From C00003060 sp964502635 (GTDB lineage: Bacteria > Desulfobacterota > Desulfobacteria > Desulfobacterales > C00003060): a DNA stretch of 30,893 nt. Position 1 is the stretch's first letter; each line of letters opens with the position of its first letter. A model generated the notes under the pieces. That model made no database searches. It was not told where the DNA came from and was given only the letters and a program-made list of their open reading frames with translations. Positions 23,502-30,893 of the stretch are shown here, piece by piece. The position numbers and the translations under genes were made by a program. The stretch spans positions 1 through 30,893 of the forward strand of contig CAZCXI010000034.1 in the NCBI GenBank assembly GCA_964502635.1. Reading direction: 5' to 3'.

Positions 23502-24491
23502 TTACTGGATGATCTTTATGTACGACCGTTCGCGAAGCCCCTGCAACCATTTAGCGTACTTTTCATCCACCAACTTGCGAAACAACCTGTCTTCAATTTC
23601 CGCCTTGGCTTCCTTGAATGTTTTTCCGGGTGTGTGCTGGATCTCCTGAACCATCAGGATCTGATACCCTTGCGGGGTTTCCAACACCGGACTGATCTCG
23701 CCGTCCTTCATCCAGCGGACCGTTTCTCGGAATTGATTTGAGAGCTCCTCAAGAGAAAACAGACCCAGGTCTCCACCTTCTTTGGCCGTGATGTCGTCAG
23801 AAAACTGCCTTGCCAGTTCGTCAAAGGCGGCCCCGGCCTTCAATTCATCTGCAATGGCCTTGATCTTTTTTAGGCTGTCTTCCTTCTGCTCGGCCGTTGC
23901 CGGATCCGGAACCTTGATTAGTATGGTCCGGAGGTGATATTTCTTCGCCTCTTGATATTCTTCCTTGTGCTTGTCATAGTCAGCCTGCATTTCTTCTTCT
24001 GTAATGGCAATCTTAGACTTGACTTCCACATTGATAAGCTTGATTCGAAGCATTTGCTCCTTCATCTTTTTGCGGTATTCTTCCAGGGTGTAACCTTCAG
24101 CCGCAAGGGCCTTCCGTAAGTCTTCTTCCGTCAAAAACCGTTCGCGCTTGATCTTTTCCAGTCTCTGGTCCACATCGCTTTCGAGTACTGAAATGTCCAG
24201 CCTGTGGCTTTCCTGATCTGTCAATGTCTGGTCGATCATCTTGTTCAAGATGTCCTCCCGTACCTTGAACAGCATCTTGCGTTCTTGTTCTGGTTCGTAG
24301 AAAGCCTCGCGGATTTTTCTGGCATAAGGCTCCATGGTCTCGTTCAGTTCGGAAAGGGTGATGGCGTCGTCATTGACGATGGCCACAATACGGTCAACCA
24401 CTTCACCGCGACCCGCCACAGCCCCCAAGACCAAGCCAAGCGCGATCAGTGCTTTAACGAAAACCTTCATCGCAACCGATTGTCTCTCCAT
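23502..24491 (-). CDS. SurA-like periplasmic chaperone / peptidyl-prolyl isomerase
   Basis: 329 residues. A signal peptide (FVKALIALGLVLGAVAG) leads to the periplasm. The SurA N-terminal chaperone domain begins with VVDRIVAIVNDDAITLSELN, and a single parvulin/PpiC domain lies at about residues 185-285 (YHLRTILIKV..., FSDDITAKEGGDLGLFS, ETPQGYQILMV). It helps fold outer-membrane proteins. Its ATG overlaps the stop of the gene before (TGATG), indicating coupled translation; an ATG seven codons later would also give a signal peptide. E. coli SurA has two parvulin domains; this has one, common in Desulfobacterota. Confidence 0.92.
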   Translation of the reverse strand: MERQSVAMKVFVKALIALGLVLGAVAGRGEVVDRIVAIVNDDAITLSELNETMEPYARKIREAFYEPEQERKMLFKVREDILNKMIDQTLTDQESHRLDISVLESDVDQRLEKIKRERFLTEEDLRKALAAEGYTLEEYRKKMKEQMLRIKLINVEVKSKIAITEEEMQADYDKHKEEYQEAKKYHLRTILIKVPDPATAEQKEDSLKKIKAIADELKAGAAFDELARQFSDDITAKEGGDLGLFSLEELSNQFRETVRWMKDGEISPVLETPQGYQILMVQEIQHTPGKTFKEAKAEIEDRLFRKLVDEKYAKWLQGLRERSYIKIIQ

Positions 24492-25429
24492 CAGATCATT
24501 TCCTTGCTGACCGTGATCTTATACCGTGACCGCAGCTTGTCCAACCACGGGCCGTAGGCCGCTTCCAGCTTGTCCCGCCGGATGCGTGCCTTTATCTTTT
24601 CGATCCAGTCGTCAATGTCGGGCTTGCCGGCGTCCTTTGTTTCCGAGACCTTGAAGATGTGGTAGCCGTAAGGTGTTTTGATGACAGGGCTCAGCGCGCC
24701 CTTGCTTAAAGTGAATATGGGGTCCTCAAGACATTTCGGGAGCTGACCGCGTACCACGTACCCCATATCCCCATCTCGTTCAGACTCCGGCGCTGTGGAA
24801 TAGGTGCGGGCCAGGGTGACAAAGCCTTCGCCTTTCTTGAGACGCTTCAAGACACGGTCGGCTTGTTGCCTGTCAGGCAGCAGGATTTGATGCACGCGGA
24901 CCTGTTTTGCGTGAGCCCATTCTTCACGGTGCTGTTCATAGTAGTCTGTTATTTCTTCCGGGGTAACAGAGATGTTCTTCAAAAGTTCCTGGCGCGTAAC
25001 TTTTTCAATAAGGAGCTGCCTCTTAAGCTTTTTCTCCCATGTTTCCAGGGAGACAGCCTGCTTCATAAACATGGCCTTAAAGCTTCCTTCGCCATAACCC
25101 CGTTTGATAAGGCCTTCGGCCTTTTCGAGTTCCTGGGTGGAGACACGTAAATCAAGCTCCTCCGCCCGCCTGAGGATGATCATCTCCTCAAGAAGTTGCA
25201 ACAAGAACCTGAGGCGAGCCTCGTGCAAACTCGGCTCGGAGCCGTTCGGCTCATGGGGATAGCTCATCCAAACGGGCTCAAAAAATTCGTTGAATTCAGC
25301 CAGGGTCAGGATCTGGTCATCAACCTGGATGATGGCTTGACCTTCGGTTCCGGCATTATTCTTGTTCGTACACCCTGAAACAAGAAGGAGGACCAAGGAG
25401 ACCATTGCCGCTTTATGGGGATTTTTCAT
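24491..25429 (-). CDS. PpiC-type peptidyl-prolyl isomerase lipoprotein
   Basis: 312 residues. The lipobox LVSGC (Cys20) predicts membrane anchoring in the periplasm. A SurA-N-like helical domain (VDDQILTLAEFNEFFE onward) is followed by one parvulin domain at about residues 175-270 (VHQILLPDRQQADRVLKRL, RDGDMGYVVRG, KTPYGYHIFKV). Same architecture as the next gene, with which it overlaps by one base, so the pair probably arose by duplication and work together on envelope proteins. Resembles PrsA-type foldases. Confidence 0.92.
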   Translation of the reverse strand: MKNPHKAAMVSLVLLLVSGCTNKNNAGTEGQAIIQVDDQILTLAEFNEFFEPVWMSYPHEPNGSEPSLHEARLRFLLQLLEEMIILRRAEELDLRVSTQELEKAEGLIKRGYGEGSFKAMFMKQAVSLETWEKKLKRQLLIEKVTRQELLKNISVTPEEITDYYEQHREEWAHAKQVRVHQILLPDRQQADRVLKRLKKGEGFVTLARTYSTAPESERDGDMGYVVRGQLPKCLEDPIFTLSKGALSPVIKTPYGYHIFKVSETKDAGKPDIDDWIEKIKARIRRDKLEAAYGPWLDKLRSRYKITVSKEMI

Positions 25430-25506
25430 TTCAGCCGGTTACTGAAAAGCATTCATCCTGTCCGACGCCAATTTGGGCTTTTTCTAGACGGGAAGTCGGT
25501 AGCACG

Positions 25507-28500
25507 TCACAGTAGTTCTTGCAATACCTTTTTGGTCAAGTCTATGGCGTCAGTGGCGCCATCGCACGAGGCCTTTGCCTCCAACACATAATCGGGCCTG
25601 AACTTGAAGCGCTGTGGGTCTTGTTGGATCAGGCGGGTTATTTGCTCGGCTCGCACACGCGTGTTTTCGGAAAAGGTGAACACCGTTCTCTTGGGGTGTA
25701 AGTCCAGGCGCTGGATGCCTATTTTCTTGCACAAGACCTTCAGCATGATTTTTTCCAGCACGGCTGTGGCCTCTGCCGGAAGTGGGCCGAAGCGATCTCG
25801 AAGTTCTTCGCGCAAATTTTCGAGTTCAGAGGTGTCGGTAAGCCTTGCCAGCCGCCTGTAAATCGTGAGGCGCTGATCAATATCAGAAATATAGGTTTCA
25901 GGGATGTAGGCTGAGTGGCCCCCCATAATTTCAGGCTCTTCCTCCAGTTCAACAGGTTCGCCCTTGAGTTCACTCATGGCACGTTTCATGAGCTGTAGGT
26001 ACATCTCATGGCCCACCGAGGCAATTTGCCCGGACTGGGTGGGGCCGAGGATGGTTCCACCGCCGCGTATCTGGAGATCACTCATGGCGATCCGAAACCC
26101 GGATCCAAGATCGCTATGTTCCATGAGAACCTTCAGGCGTTTCTGCGCCTCTCTGGTGAGGGCACTTTCACGGGGTATGAACAGGTATGCATAGGCCCGC
26201 TCATCCCCCCGCCCCACACGCCCTCGAAGCTGGTAGATTTGGGCCAGTCCGAACTTGTCGGCCCGATTGATCAAGATAGTGTTGGCCGACGGGAAATCCA
26301 GGCCTGATTCTATGATAGTGGTGCATACCAACAGATCGATTTCGTGATGCAAGAACTGCAACATGACTTTTTCAAGCGCTTCGTCGTCCAGTCGCCCGTG
26401 GGCCATCCCGATCCGAACGCCTGCTACCAGTCCTTGAAGGTGACGGGCCATCCCAGGGATGGTGTGGATATTATTGTGGACAAAGAATATTTGCCCGCCC
26501 CGTTGAATCTCTCTGCGAATGGCCTCTGCGATGATGGTGTCGTCCAAGGGGCAGATATATGTTTTGATGGCATAGCGGTACTCCGGCGGTGTTGCGATGA
26601 CGCTCATGTCCCGGATACCCATCAGAGACATGTGGAGCGTCCTGGGTATTGGTGTGGCCGTCAGGGCCAGGACGTCCACGCTGCGACGGAGTTGCTTCAG
26701 CCTTTCCTTGTGCGCCACACCGAAGCGCTGCTCTTCGTCGACAATGAGAAGGCCCAGATCTTTAAAGGTAATATCCTTTTGCAGAAGACGATGAGTGCCT
26801 ACCACAATGTCTACTTGCCCTTTCTTGAGTTTTTCTACAACCGCCCGCTGCTGGCTTGGAGAGCGGAACCTGCTGAGGGTTTCTATCTCAATCGGATACG
26901 GCCCGAAGCGCCTCCTAAAGGTTTGAAAATGCTGTTCAGCCAGCACGGTCGTTGGGACCAGGAAGGCGACCTGCTTGTTGTCCCAGACCGCCTTAAAGGC
27001 GGCCCTCAGGGCAATCTCGGTCTTTCCATACCCCACATCACCACAAATCAGCCTGTCCATGGGCACCGGAGATTCCATGTCCGCCATCACCTCTTCTACG
27101 GCGCGGGTCTGGTCCGGTGTCTCTGTGTATTCAAAGGCCGCTTCAAAATCCCGGAAGTACCGGTCATGTGGGGAAAAGGCGTGCCCTTTCTGAACCTCTC
27201 GCCAGGCATAGAGCTTGAGTAGCTCCCCGGCCATCTTCCGGATGGATTTCTTGACTCGCGTCTTGACCCGCTCCCATGATCTGCCCCCCATCTTATCTAA
27301 ACGGGGAGTCATACCATCGACCCCGACGTATTTTTGGACACCGTTCATCCGGTCCACCGGGACATAGAGCCTGTCGCCGTCCCTGTATTCCACGAGAAGA
27401 AAGTCGTTGGTGAGGCCTGTCACCTCCAGCTTGACAAGGCCCGCGTATCGGCCGACACCGTGTTCCATGTGAACGACAAGATCCCCTGCTTTCAGGTCTT
27501 CAAAGGCCACCCACGGTGTCCTTGGCTCCTTCCTTGGCGTCCGGGGCAGCCGGTGTTTGGGGCCAAAGACCTCATCCTCGGTAATGATGGCCAGGCCGTC
27601 GTTGGCCCAGATGAAGCCGGAAGAAAGCTCGCCCAGACAGATCGTTGGGGCCTTCCCGACATGTTCTCCAGACAGGTAGGTTTCGAAGAGCCGAAGATCA
27701 AGACCATAGGGTACGAGCAGTCCCTCCAGTCGCCTGGCCTGTTTTGTGGTGCGGCACACGAGATATGGCACTAAACCGTCCTGAAGGGCGCGGTTGATCC
27801 ATTCCACCAACGGTCGCAGCAAGGCCTCGGGTTCGCCGCGAGCCTTCAGCTCGTGGGTGACCAGGTCGTTCGTGCCGACCACGAAGTTGCAGGCAGCCGC
27901 TCCGTCTGTCACCGGGACCACTTTGAGGACAAGGTGGCGATCATGACGGAACCCAGCCTCAACCTCAGACCAGGTCATGTACAGGGCTTCGGGTTCCACG
28001 CAGAGGTGCCCCTCACTGGCAGCAGCCAGGTAGTTTTTCGTGACTGTTTCCTCGGTCTCAAAGGCTGCATTCTCGATGGCTGCGGGATCGATCAGGACGG
28101 GAAGTGCCTGCGCAGGAAAATAGTCAAACAGGGTGTCGAGGTGGGGATAGATCAGGGATATGAGCCCGCCGATGCCGGGAAACTGATCCTGGGCCCTGAC
28201 CCCTTCGACGATCTGCTCTATACGCATGCCGGGCATCTCAAGGCGTTGGCCCTGCCTGCGGACACGGGTCGCGATCCTGTCGATCTCCGAGGGCTCAAGG
28301 ATGGTTTCCGTTGCCGGAAGGAGTGTGACCTCGGACAGGGCCTTGATGGAACGCTGGTCTTGGGCAGAAAAGGTTCGAATGGATTCTATGGTGTCGCCGA
28401 AGAACTCGATGCGGATAGGATCAGGATAAAGAGGCGGAAAGACGTCGATCAGGGCGCCTCGAACGGCAAAATCTCCGGCCTCCTCTACCAGGATGGTCTC

Positions 28501-28980
28501 TTGATAACCTCCCTGAACCAGTTTTCCTAGCAAAACCTCCCGCTCCGTTTCCTCACCCGGCAAGAGATATTCGGCAAAGCGAGCGAGCGCCTCTTTGGGC
28601 AGCACCTTTTGCAGTACGGCAGAAACCGTGGTGATGATCATAGGGGGTTCAGAGGCGGTTATCATTCGGTAGAGGGCCTCGATCCGTTGACACGCGGTTT
28701 CAGGGTGATACGACAAATGCCTAAAGGGAAGAATGTCATAAGCTGGGAAGGTAATGATCTGAGCCTGCGTCTTGCCACAGAAGAAACTGAGATCCTGAGC
28801 CAGACGTTCGGCCTCTTTTGCCGTGGCGCACAGGAGGAAAAGGGGGCGGTTGAGCTCGCCGTACAGTCGGTACAGCAGGTAGGCCCGTTCAGCCCCAGAC
28901 AGGCCCGTGCAGTTCACGCGCCCCCTAGCGTCCATGAGCATCGTTAACAGATCACCAATGGAATGCCCCAAGCGTTTCAT
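25507..28980 (-). CDS. mfd: Transcription-repair coupling factor Mfd
   Basis: 1157 residues, full family length. It removes RNA polymerase stalled at lesions and recruits UvrA. In order: UvrB-like N-terminal domains; RNA-polymerase-interacting domain beginning near residue 490 (VVHMEHGVGRYAGL); SF2 translocase with Walker A GDVGYGKTE (about 645), DEEQ (about 745), TATPIPRT (about 772) and the RGRVGRG motif VI (about 917); and the TRCF C-terminal domain that masks UvrA binding. All key residues are intact. No strong ribosome site is seen at the ATG. A promoter lies 45-80 bases upstream. First gene of the run through asnS. Confidence 0.97.
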   Translation of the reverse strand: MKRLGHSIGDLLTMLMDARGRVNCTGLSGAERAYLLYRLYGELNRPLFLLCATAKEAERLAQDLSFFCGKTQAQIITFPAYDILPFRHLSYHPETACQRIEALYRMITASEPPMIITTVSAVLQKVLPKEALARFAEYLLPGEETEREVLLGKLVQGGYQETILVEEAGDFAVRGALIDVFPPLYPDPIRIEFFGDTIESIRTFSAQDQRSIKALSEVTLLPATETILEPSEIDRIATRVRRQGQRLEMPGMRIEQIVEGVRAQDQFPGIGGLISLIYPHLDTLFDYFPAQALPVLIDPAAIENAAFETEETVTKNYLAAASEGHLCVEPEALYMTWSEVEAGFRHDRHLVLKVVPVTDGAAACNFVVGTNDLVTHELKARGEPEALLRPLVEWINRALQDGLVPYLVCRTTKQARRLEGLLVPYGLDLRLFETYLSGEHVGKAPTICLGELSSGFIWANDGLAIITEDEVFGPKHRLPRTPRKEPRTPWVAFEDLKAGDLVVHMEHGVGRYAGLVKLEVTGLTNDFLLVEYRDGDRLYVPVDRMNGVQKYVGVDGMTPRLDKMGGRSWERVKTRVKKSIRKMAGELLKLYAWREVQKGHAFSPHDRYFRDFEAAFEYTETPDQTRAVEEVMADMESPVPMDRLICGDVGYGKTEIALRAAFKAVWDNKQVAFLVPTTVLAEQHFQTFRRRFGPYPIEIETLSRFRSPSQQRAVVEKLKKGQVDIVVGTHRLLQKDITFKDLGLLIVDEEQRFGVAHKERLKQLRRSVDVLALTATPIPRTLHMSLMGIRDMSVIATPPEYRYAIKTYICPLDDTIIAEAIRREIQRGGQIFFVHNNIHTIPGMARHLQGLVAGVRIGMAHGRLDDEALEKVMLQFLHHEIDLLVCTTIIESGLDFPSANTILINRADKFGLAQIYQLRGRVGRGDERAYAYLFIPRESALTREAQKRLKVLMEHSDLGSGFRIAMSDLQIRGGGTILGPTQSGQIASVGHEMYLQLMKRAMSELKGEPVELEEEPEIMGGHSAYIPETYISDIDQRLTIYRRLARLTDTSELENLREELRDRFGPLPAEATAVLEKIMLKVLCKKIGIQRLDLHPKRTVFTFSENTRVRAEQITRLIQQDPQRFKFRPDYVLEAKASCDGATDAIDLTKKVLQELL

Positions 28981-29031
28981 ATGATATCGATATCCGTTTG
29001 CGGAAAAAATGTGTCAGTCTGAGACGTTCGC

Positions 29032-29060
29032 TATATAGAATAGAATCCTGACTCGTTCAA
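29032..29060 (-). promoter_or_regulatory. Promoter of mfd
   Basis: On the minus strand TTGAAC (29060-29055), a 17-base spacer and TATATA (29037-29032) precede mfd by about 50 bases. Confidence 0.6.
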
Positions 29061-29102
29061 GGGGCTGAGGGCTTCAGGTCCCGATGCGCAGACAAATCTC
29101 GC

Positions 29103-29131
29103 TTGATCTTTTGAGGCGAATGCAGTAAATT
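29103..29131 (+). promoter_or_regulatory. Promoter of the tRNA-Thr gene
   Basis: TTGATC (29103-29108), 17 bases, TAAATT (29126-29131), ending 13 bases before the tRNA. Confidence 0.5.
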
Positions 29132-29144
29132 TTTAAGATGTTGA

Positions 29145-29219
<75 letters not shown>

Positions 29220-29227
29220 AGAATATC

Positions 29228-29265
29228 AAGGGGTTAAGGGCAGTTAAGCTGCCCTGCCCCTTTTT
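29228..29265 (+). terminator. Rho-independent terminator of the tRNA gene
   Basis: A stem with GGGCAG and CTGCCC around TTAAG, extended by GGGG and CCCC, and followed by TTTTT. Confidence 0.85.
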
Positions 29266-29269
29266 CATA

Positions 29270-29484
29270 TTGACGGCTTCGCAAGAAGGCCGTTTTGCTC
29301 CCTCCATGAAAATTTTGGGCGCCCTTGAGGTGCTCAGCTAAAATGCTAACACGCAGTGAAGCTCTGCGGTCAACTCGGTCTAACCCACTCAAACAGTTAG
29401 CATTTCTTAACGCTGAACACCTCAAGTGCTTTCTCCCCAAAAGGCTCAATTTCGCTTACAAAAGACTTTTTCCGAGACCATCAA
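29270..29484 (+). repeat. R2 MITE-like element, copy C (diverged, longer)
   Basis: Left TIR TTGACGGCTTCGCAAGAAGG, right TIR reverse-complemented TTGATGGTCTCGGAAAAAGT. Same palindromic layout as copies A and B, with a different, longer centre (ACGCAGTGAAGCTCTGCGGT, itself a small hairpin). It lies directly behind the tRNA terminator, and its last base is the A of the next gene's first possible ATG. Confidence 0.8.
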
Positions 29485-30245
29485 TGTTACCGAAAATGGA
29501 TATGTGCCCTTGTGGAAGTGGAAAAAGATATGGCGATTGCTGCGGTAAAAAGGGGATCACATACGGCGTATTCGAGTACGGAAAGGCAAGGGTCGTATTC
29601 GATATCGAACAGACAAACAGAGCTATCGAGAACCTGCTCAGCTTTCTCTCCGCAGAGGTGTTCGGTCTGTACGATCAGGGAGCGCAAATTGACTTAGGAG
29701 AGGCGCTAGAGAAGTTGCATGTCATATATGAAATGTTTGCAAAGAGTCTTGCGCCTTTTTCAGAAGCCAGTTTCTGCCGAGAAGGCTGCACGGCGTGTTG
29801 TCATCACATCATTGAGACAACTCCCATTGAGGCAGAAATGATTCGCAGGTGTCTCGAGAAGTGCCTCGATTCTTCTGCCAGGATGAGTATTCTTTCAGAA
29901 ATCGAAAAGAAAAGGGCGTACTATCCCGGGCCTATAGCCCTTGACGGCGAATACGACGAAGATTTACAGGACCGACACTTTGAAGCACACATTCCGTGTC
30001 CTTTTTTGTCTAATGATGGGTCTTGTCGCGTCTATGAAAGCAGGCCTCTTGTGTGCCGAACGTACATGGTGTTCTCGGATCCCCATCAGTGCAAGATTGG
30101 TAACGGGATGGCAATCTACGAAGCGGAATACTTTCCGGACGTCTATAGGGGTGCGCAATGTCTTTCGCTGCTCGCCCGAGGAGACCTGAATCTCAGGAGG
30201 CATTTGCCCGATTGGCTTGTTAATGAGTTTAGGATCCAGACTTGA
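29484..30245 (+). CDS. SEC-C motif and YkgJ-type cysteine-cluster protein
   Basis: 253 residues from ATG 29484; ATG 29496 or 29502 are equally possible, as no ribosome site is evident. The N-terminus is a SEC-C zinc motif (CPCGSGKRYGDCC). A helical stretch follows, then the YkgJ/Fe-S-oxidoreductase-like (zinc- or iron-chelating) domain: CREGCTACCHH at about residues 98-108, CPFLSNDGSCRVYESRPLVCR at about 170-192, and a later Cys (GAQCLS). This cysteine pattern is the family signature, and such proteins are thought to bind a metal or cluster; the function is not established. The longer open frame upstream is repeat R2. Confidence 0.88.
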   Translation: MLPKMDMCPCGSGKRYGDCCGKKGITYGVFEYGKARVVFDIEQTNRAIENLLSFLSAEVFGLYDQGAQIDLGEALEKLHVIYEMFAKSLAPFSEASFCREGCTACCHHIIETTPIEAEMIRRCLEKCLDSSARMSILSEIEKKRAYYPGPIALDGEYDEDLQDRHFEAHIPCPFLSNDGSCRVYESRPLVCRTYMVFSDPHQCKIGNGMAIYEAEYFPDVYRGAQCLSLLARGDLNLRRHLPDWLVNEFRIQT

Positions 30246-30551
30246 TGAACTCGGCTGTCGAAGGTAAGCCCCGATACCTCGTGTTACTTTTATTGCACAA
30301 GACAGCATTTCTTTTCCCAATCCATACCCCCTGATGCACCACCTTCTGGGGATGGTTCTCGCCATGTTGAGCGGTAAGCACCTGGAATTGAAGGTAAATA
30401 GTCTTGCCGCATCGCATTTGCATGATGTTTGCATATTAAACAGGATCTAAGTGCTTCTTGTTGATTGCCTGGACCGTCGTTTGTAAGCCGTTGACAAGGG
30501 GGCCCCGCGACGACTTACCCGTGCAGGCACAGACGACGCGTTGTGTGTTGT

Positions 30552-30643
30552 CTATTTCGAGGAGTTTGCGAATGAGGCATCGGTCAAAGATGGGCTGAAG
30601 CTGAGATGCCAAAATGTGAAGTTATTTTTGCGCGAGCCCTTAG
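30552..30643 (+). repeat. R1 dispersed repeat, right half only (copy 3)
   Basis: It matches the right half of R1 from CTATTTCGAGGAGTTTGCG to the terminal GCGCGAGCCCTTAG, with only two or three differences from the complete copy. The left half is missing. Confidence 0.85.
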
Positions 30644-30839
30644 GGCCAAGAGATCAAAGATTCGCAGCAGGGTAGGGGTTGCCCGGGACGTGAGATATAC
30701 CTGCCGAAAAATTTTCTTGGCTGGCACACGGGGTCAACTGACAGTCAGCATGAGATTTGACCTGGCTCAAAAAAGATGTCACCTAAGGGCTTGTCAACAT
30801 GCAAACAATATGGCGCGCTCCGTAGTAACTTCTCATTGC

Positions 30840-30893
30840 TTGAACCGCGAAAGCGAGCGCATTCCCCGCTGCTTGCGGCGGGGTTAGCGAGCG
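30840..30893. repeat. REP-like hairpin (R3, copy b, cut by window end)
   Basis: AAGCGAGCGCATTCCCCGC, then TGCTTGCGGCGGGG and TTAGCGAGCG, the same unit as at 7694-7745 with compensating stem changes. Confidence 0.8.

Larger units (their letters stand above)
30246..30893. other. Gene-free tail with R1 and REP fragments
   Basis: No credible gene. It holds R1 copy 3 (30552-30643) and a REP hairpin at the window edge. The remaining open frames lack ribosome sites and recognisable products. Confidence 0.5.

Noticed and set aside
26344..27222. Long plus-strand open frames within 25.5-29 kb
   Set aside because: They are antisense to mfd, which is complete with all helicase motifs.

Overview
The window looks like chromosomal DNA of an uncultured or little-known Desulfobacterota (former Deltaproteobacteria) bacterium, probably of the sulfate-reducing kind. 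This is inferred from gene content: a mgtE-recO-glyQ-glyS run, an mfd-PpiC-SurA-PilZ-response regulator-asnS run, stand-alone RRM and cold-shock RNA chaperones, a tandem-UspA protein, small four-helix-bundle (23S IVP) remnants, and an apparent in-frame selenocysteine UGA. I see no intact transposase, phage gene, rRNA or CRISPR array.

Layout. 1-2.5 kb: a short repeat (R1), a membrane-anchored SGNH hydrolase and an unrecognised protein. 2.5-4.3 kb: repeats R5 and R6, an RRM protein and a cold-shock protein with a clear promoter and long leader. 4.5-8.3 kb: an unrecognised membrane protein, a large spermidine-synthase-like membrane protein and a zinc-ribbon membrane protein, the last two separated by REP-like hairpins. 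8.4-10.25 kb: a minus-strand cluster of a thioredoxin-TPR protein with a UGA codon in a UxxC motif, a small Cys-rich protein and a tandem UspA protein. 10.5-15.5 kb: accessory genes (two lipoproteins, a coiled-coil membrane protein, a methyltransferase, a TrmO/TsaA protein, a Nudix hydrolase) interleaved with repeats R4, R5, R2, R4, R6 and R1.

15.5-29 kb is the conserved core, all on the minus strand: mgtE-recO-glyQ-glyS, and upstream of it mfd, two PpiC-type periplasmic chaperones, a PilZ protein, a response regulator with a membrane tail, and asnS. The two groups are separated by a copy of R2. 29.1-30.9 kb: tRNA-Thr(CGU) with promoter and terminator, R2, a SEC-C/YkgJ-type metal-binding protein, then a gene-free tail with R1 and a REP hairpin.

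Two things stand out. The first is the thioredoxin-TPR gene (9678-10247): its UGA falls exactly at the first position of a CxxC-type motif and is followed by a plausible bacterial SECIS hairpin, so an ordinary gene caller would lose its first 39 codons including the active site. The second is the density of small non-autonomous repeats. At least six families occur, two with terminal inverted repeats. They sit at gene ends, where one supplies the last 19 codons and the stop of the Nudix gene, and others abut start codons.
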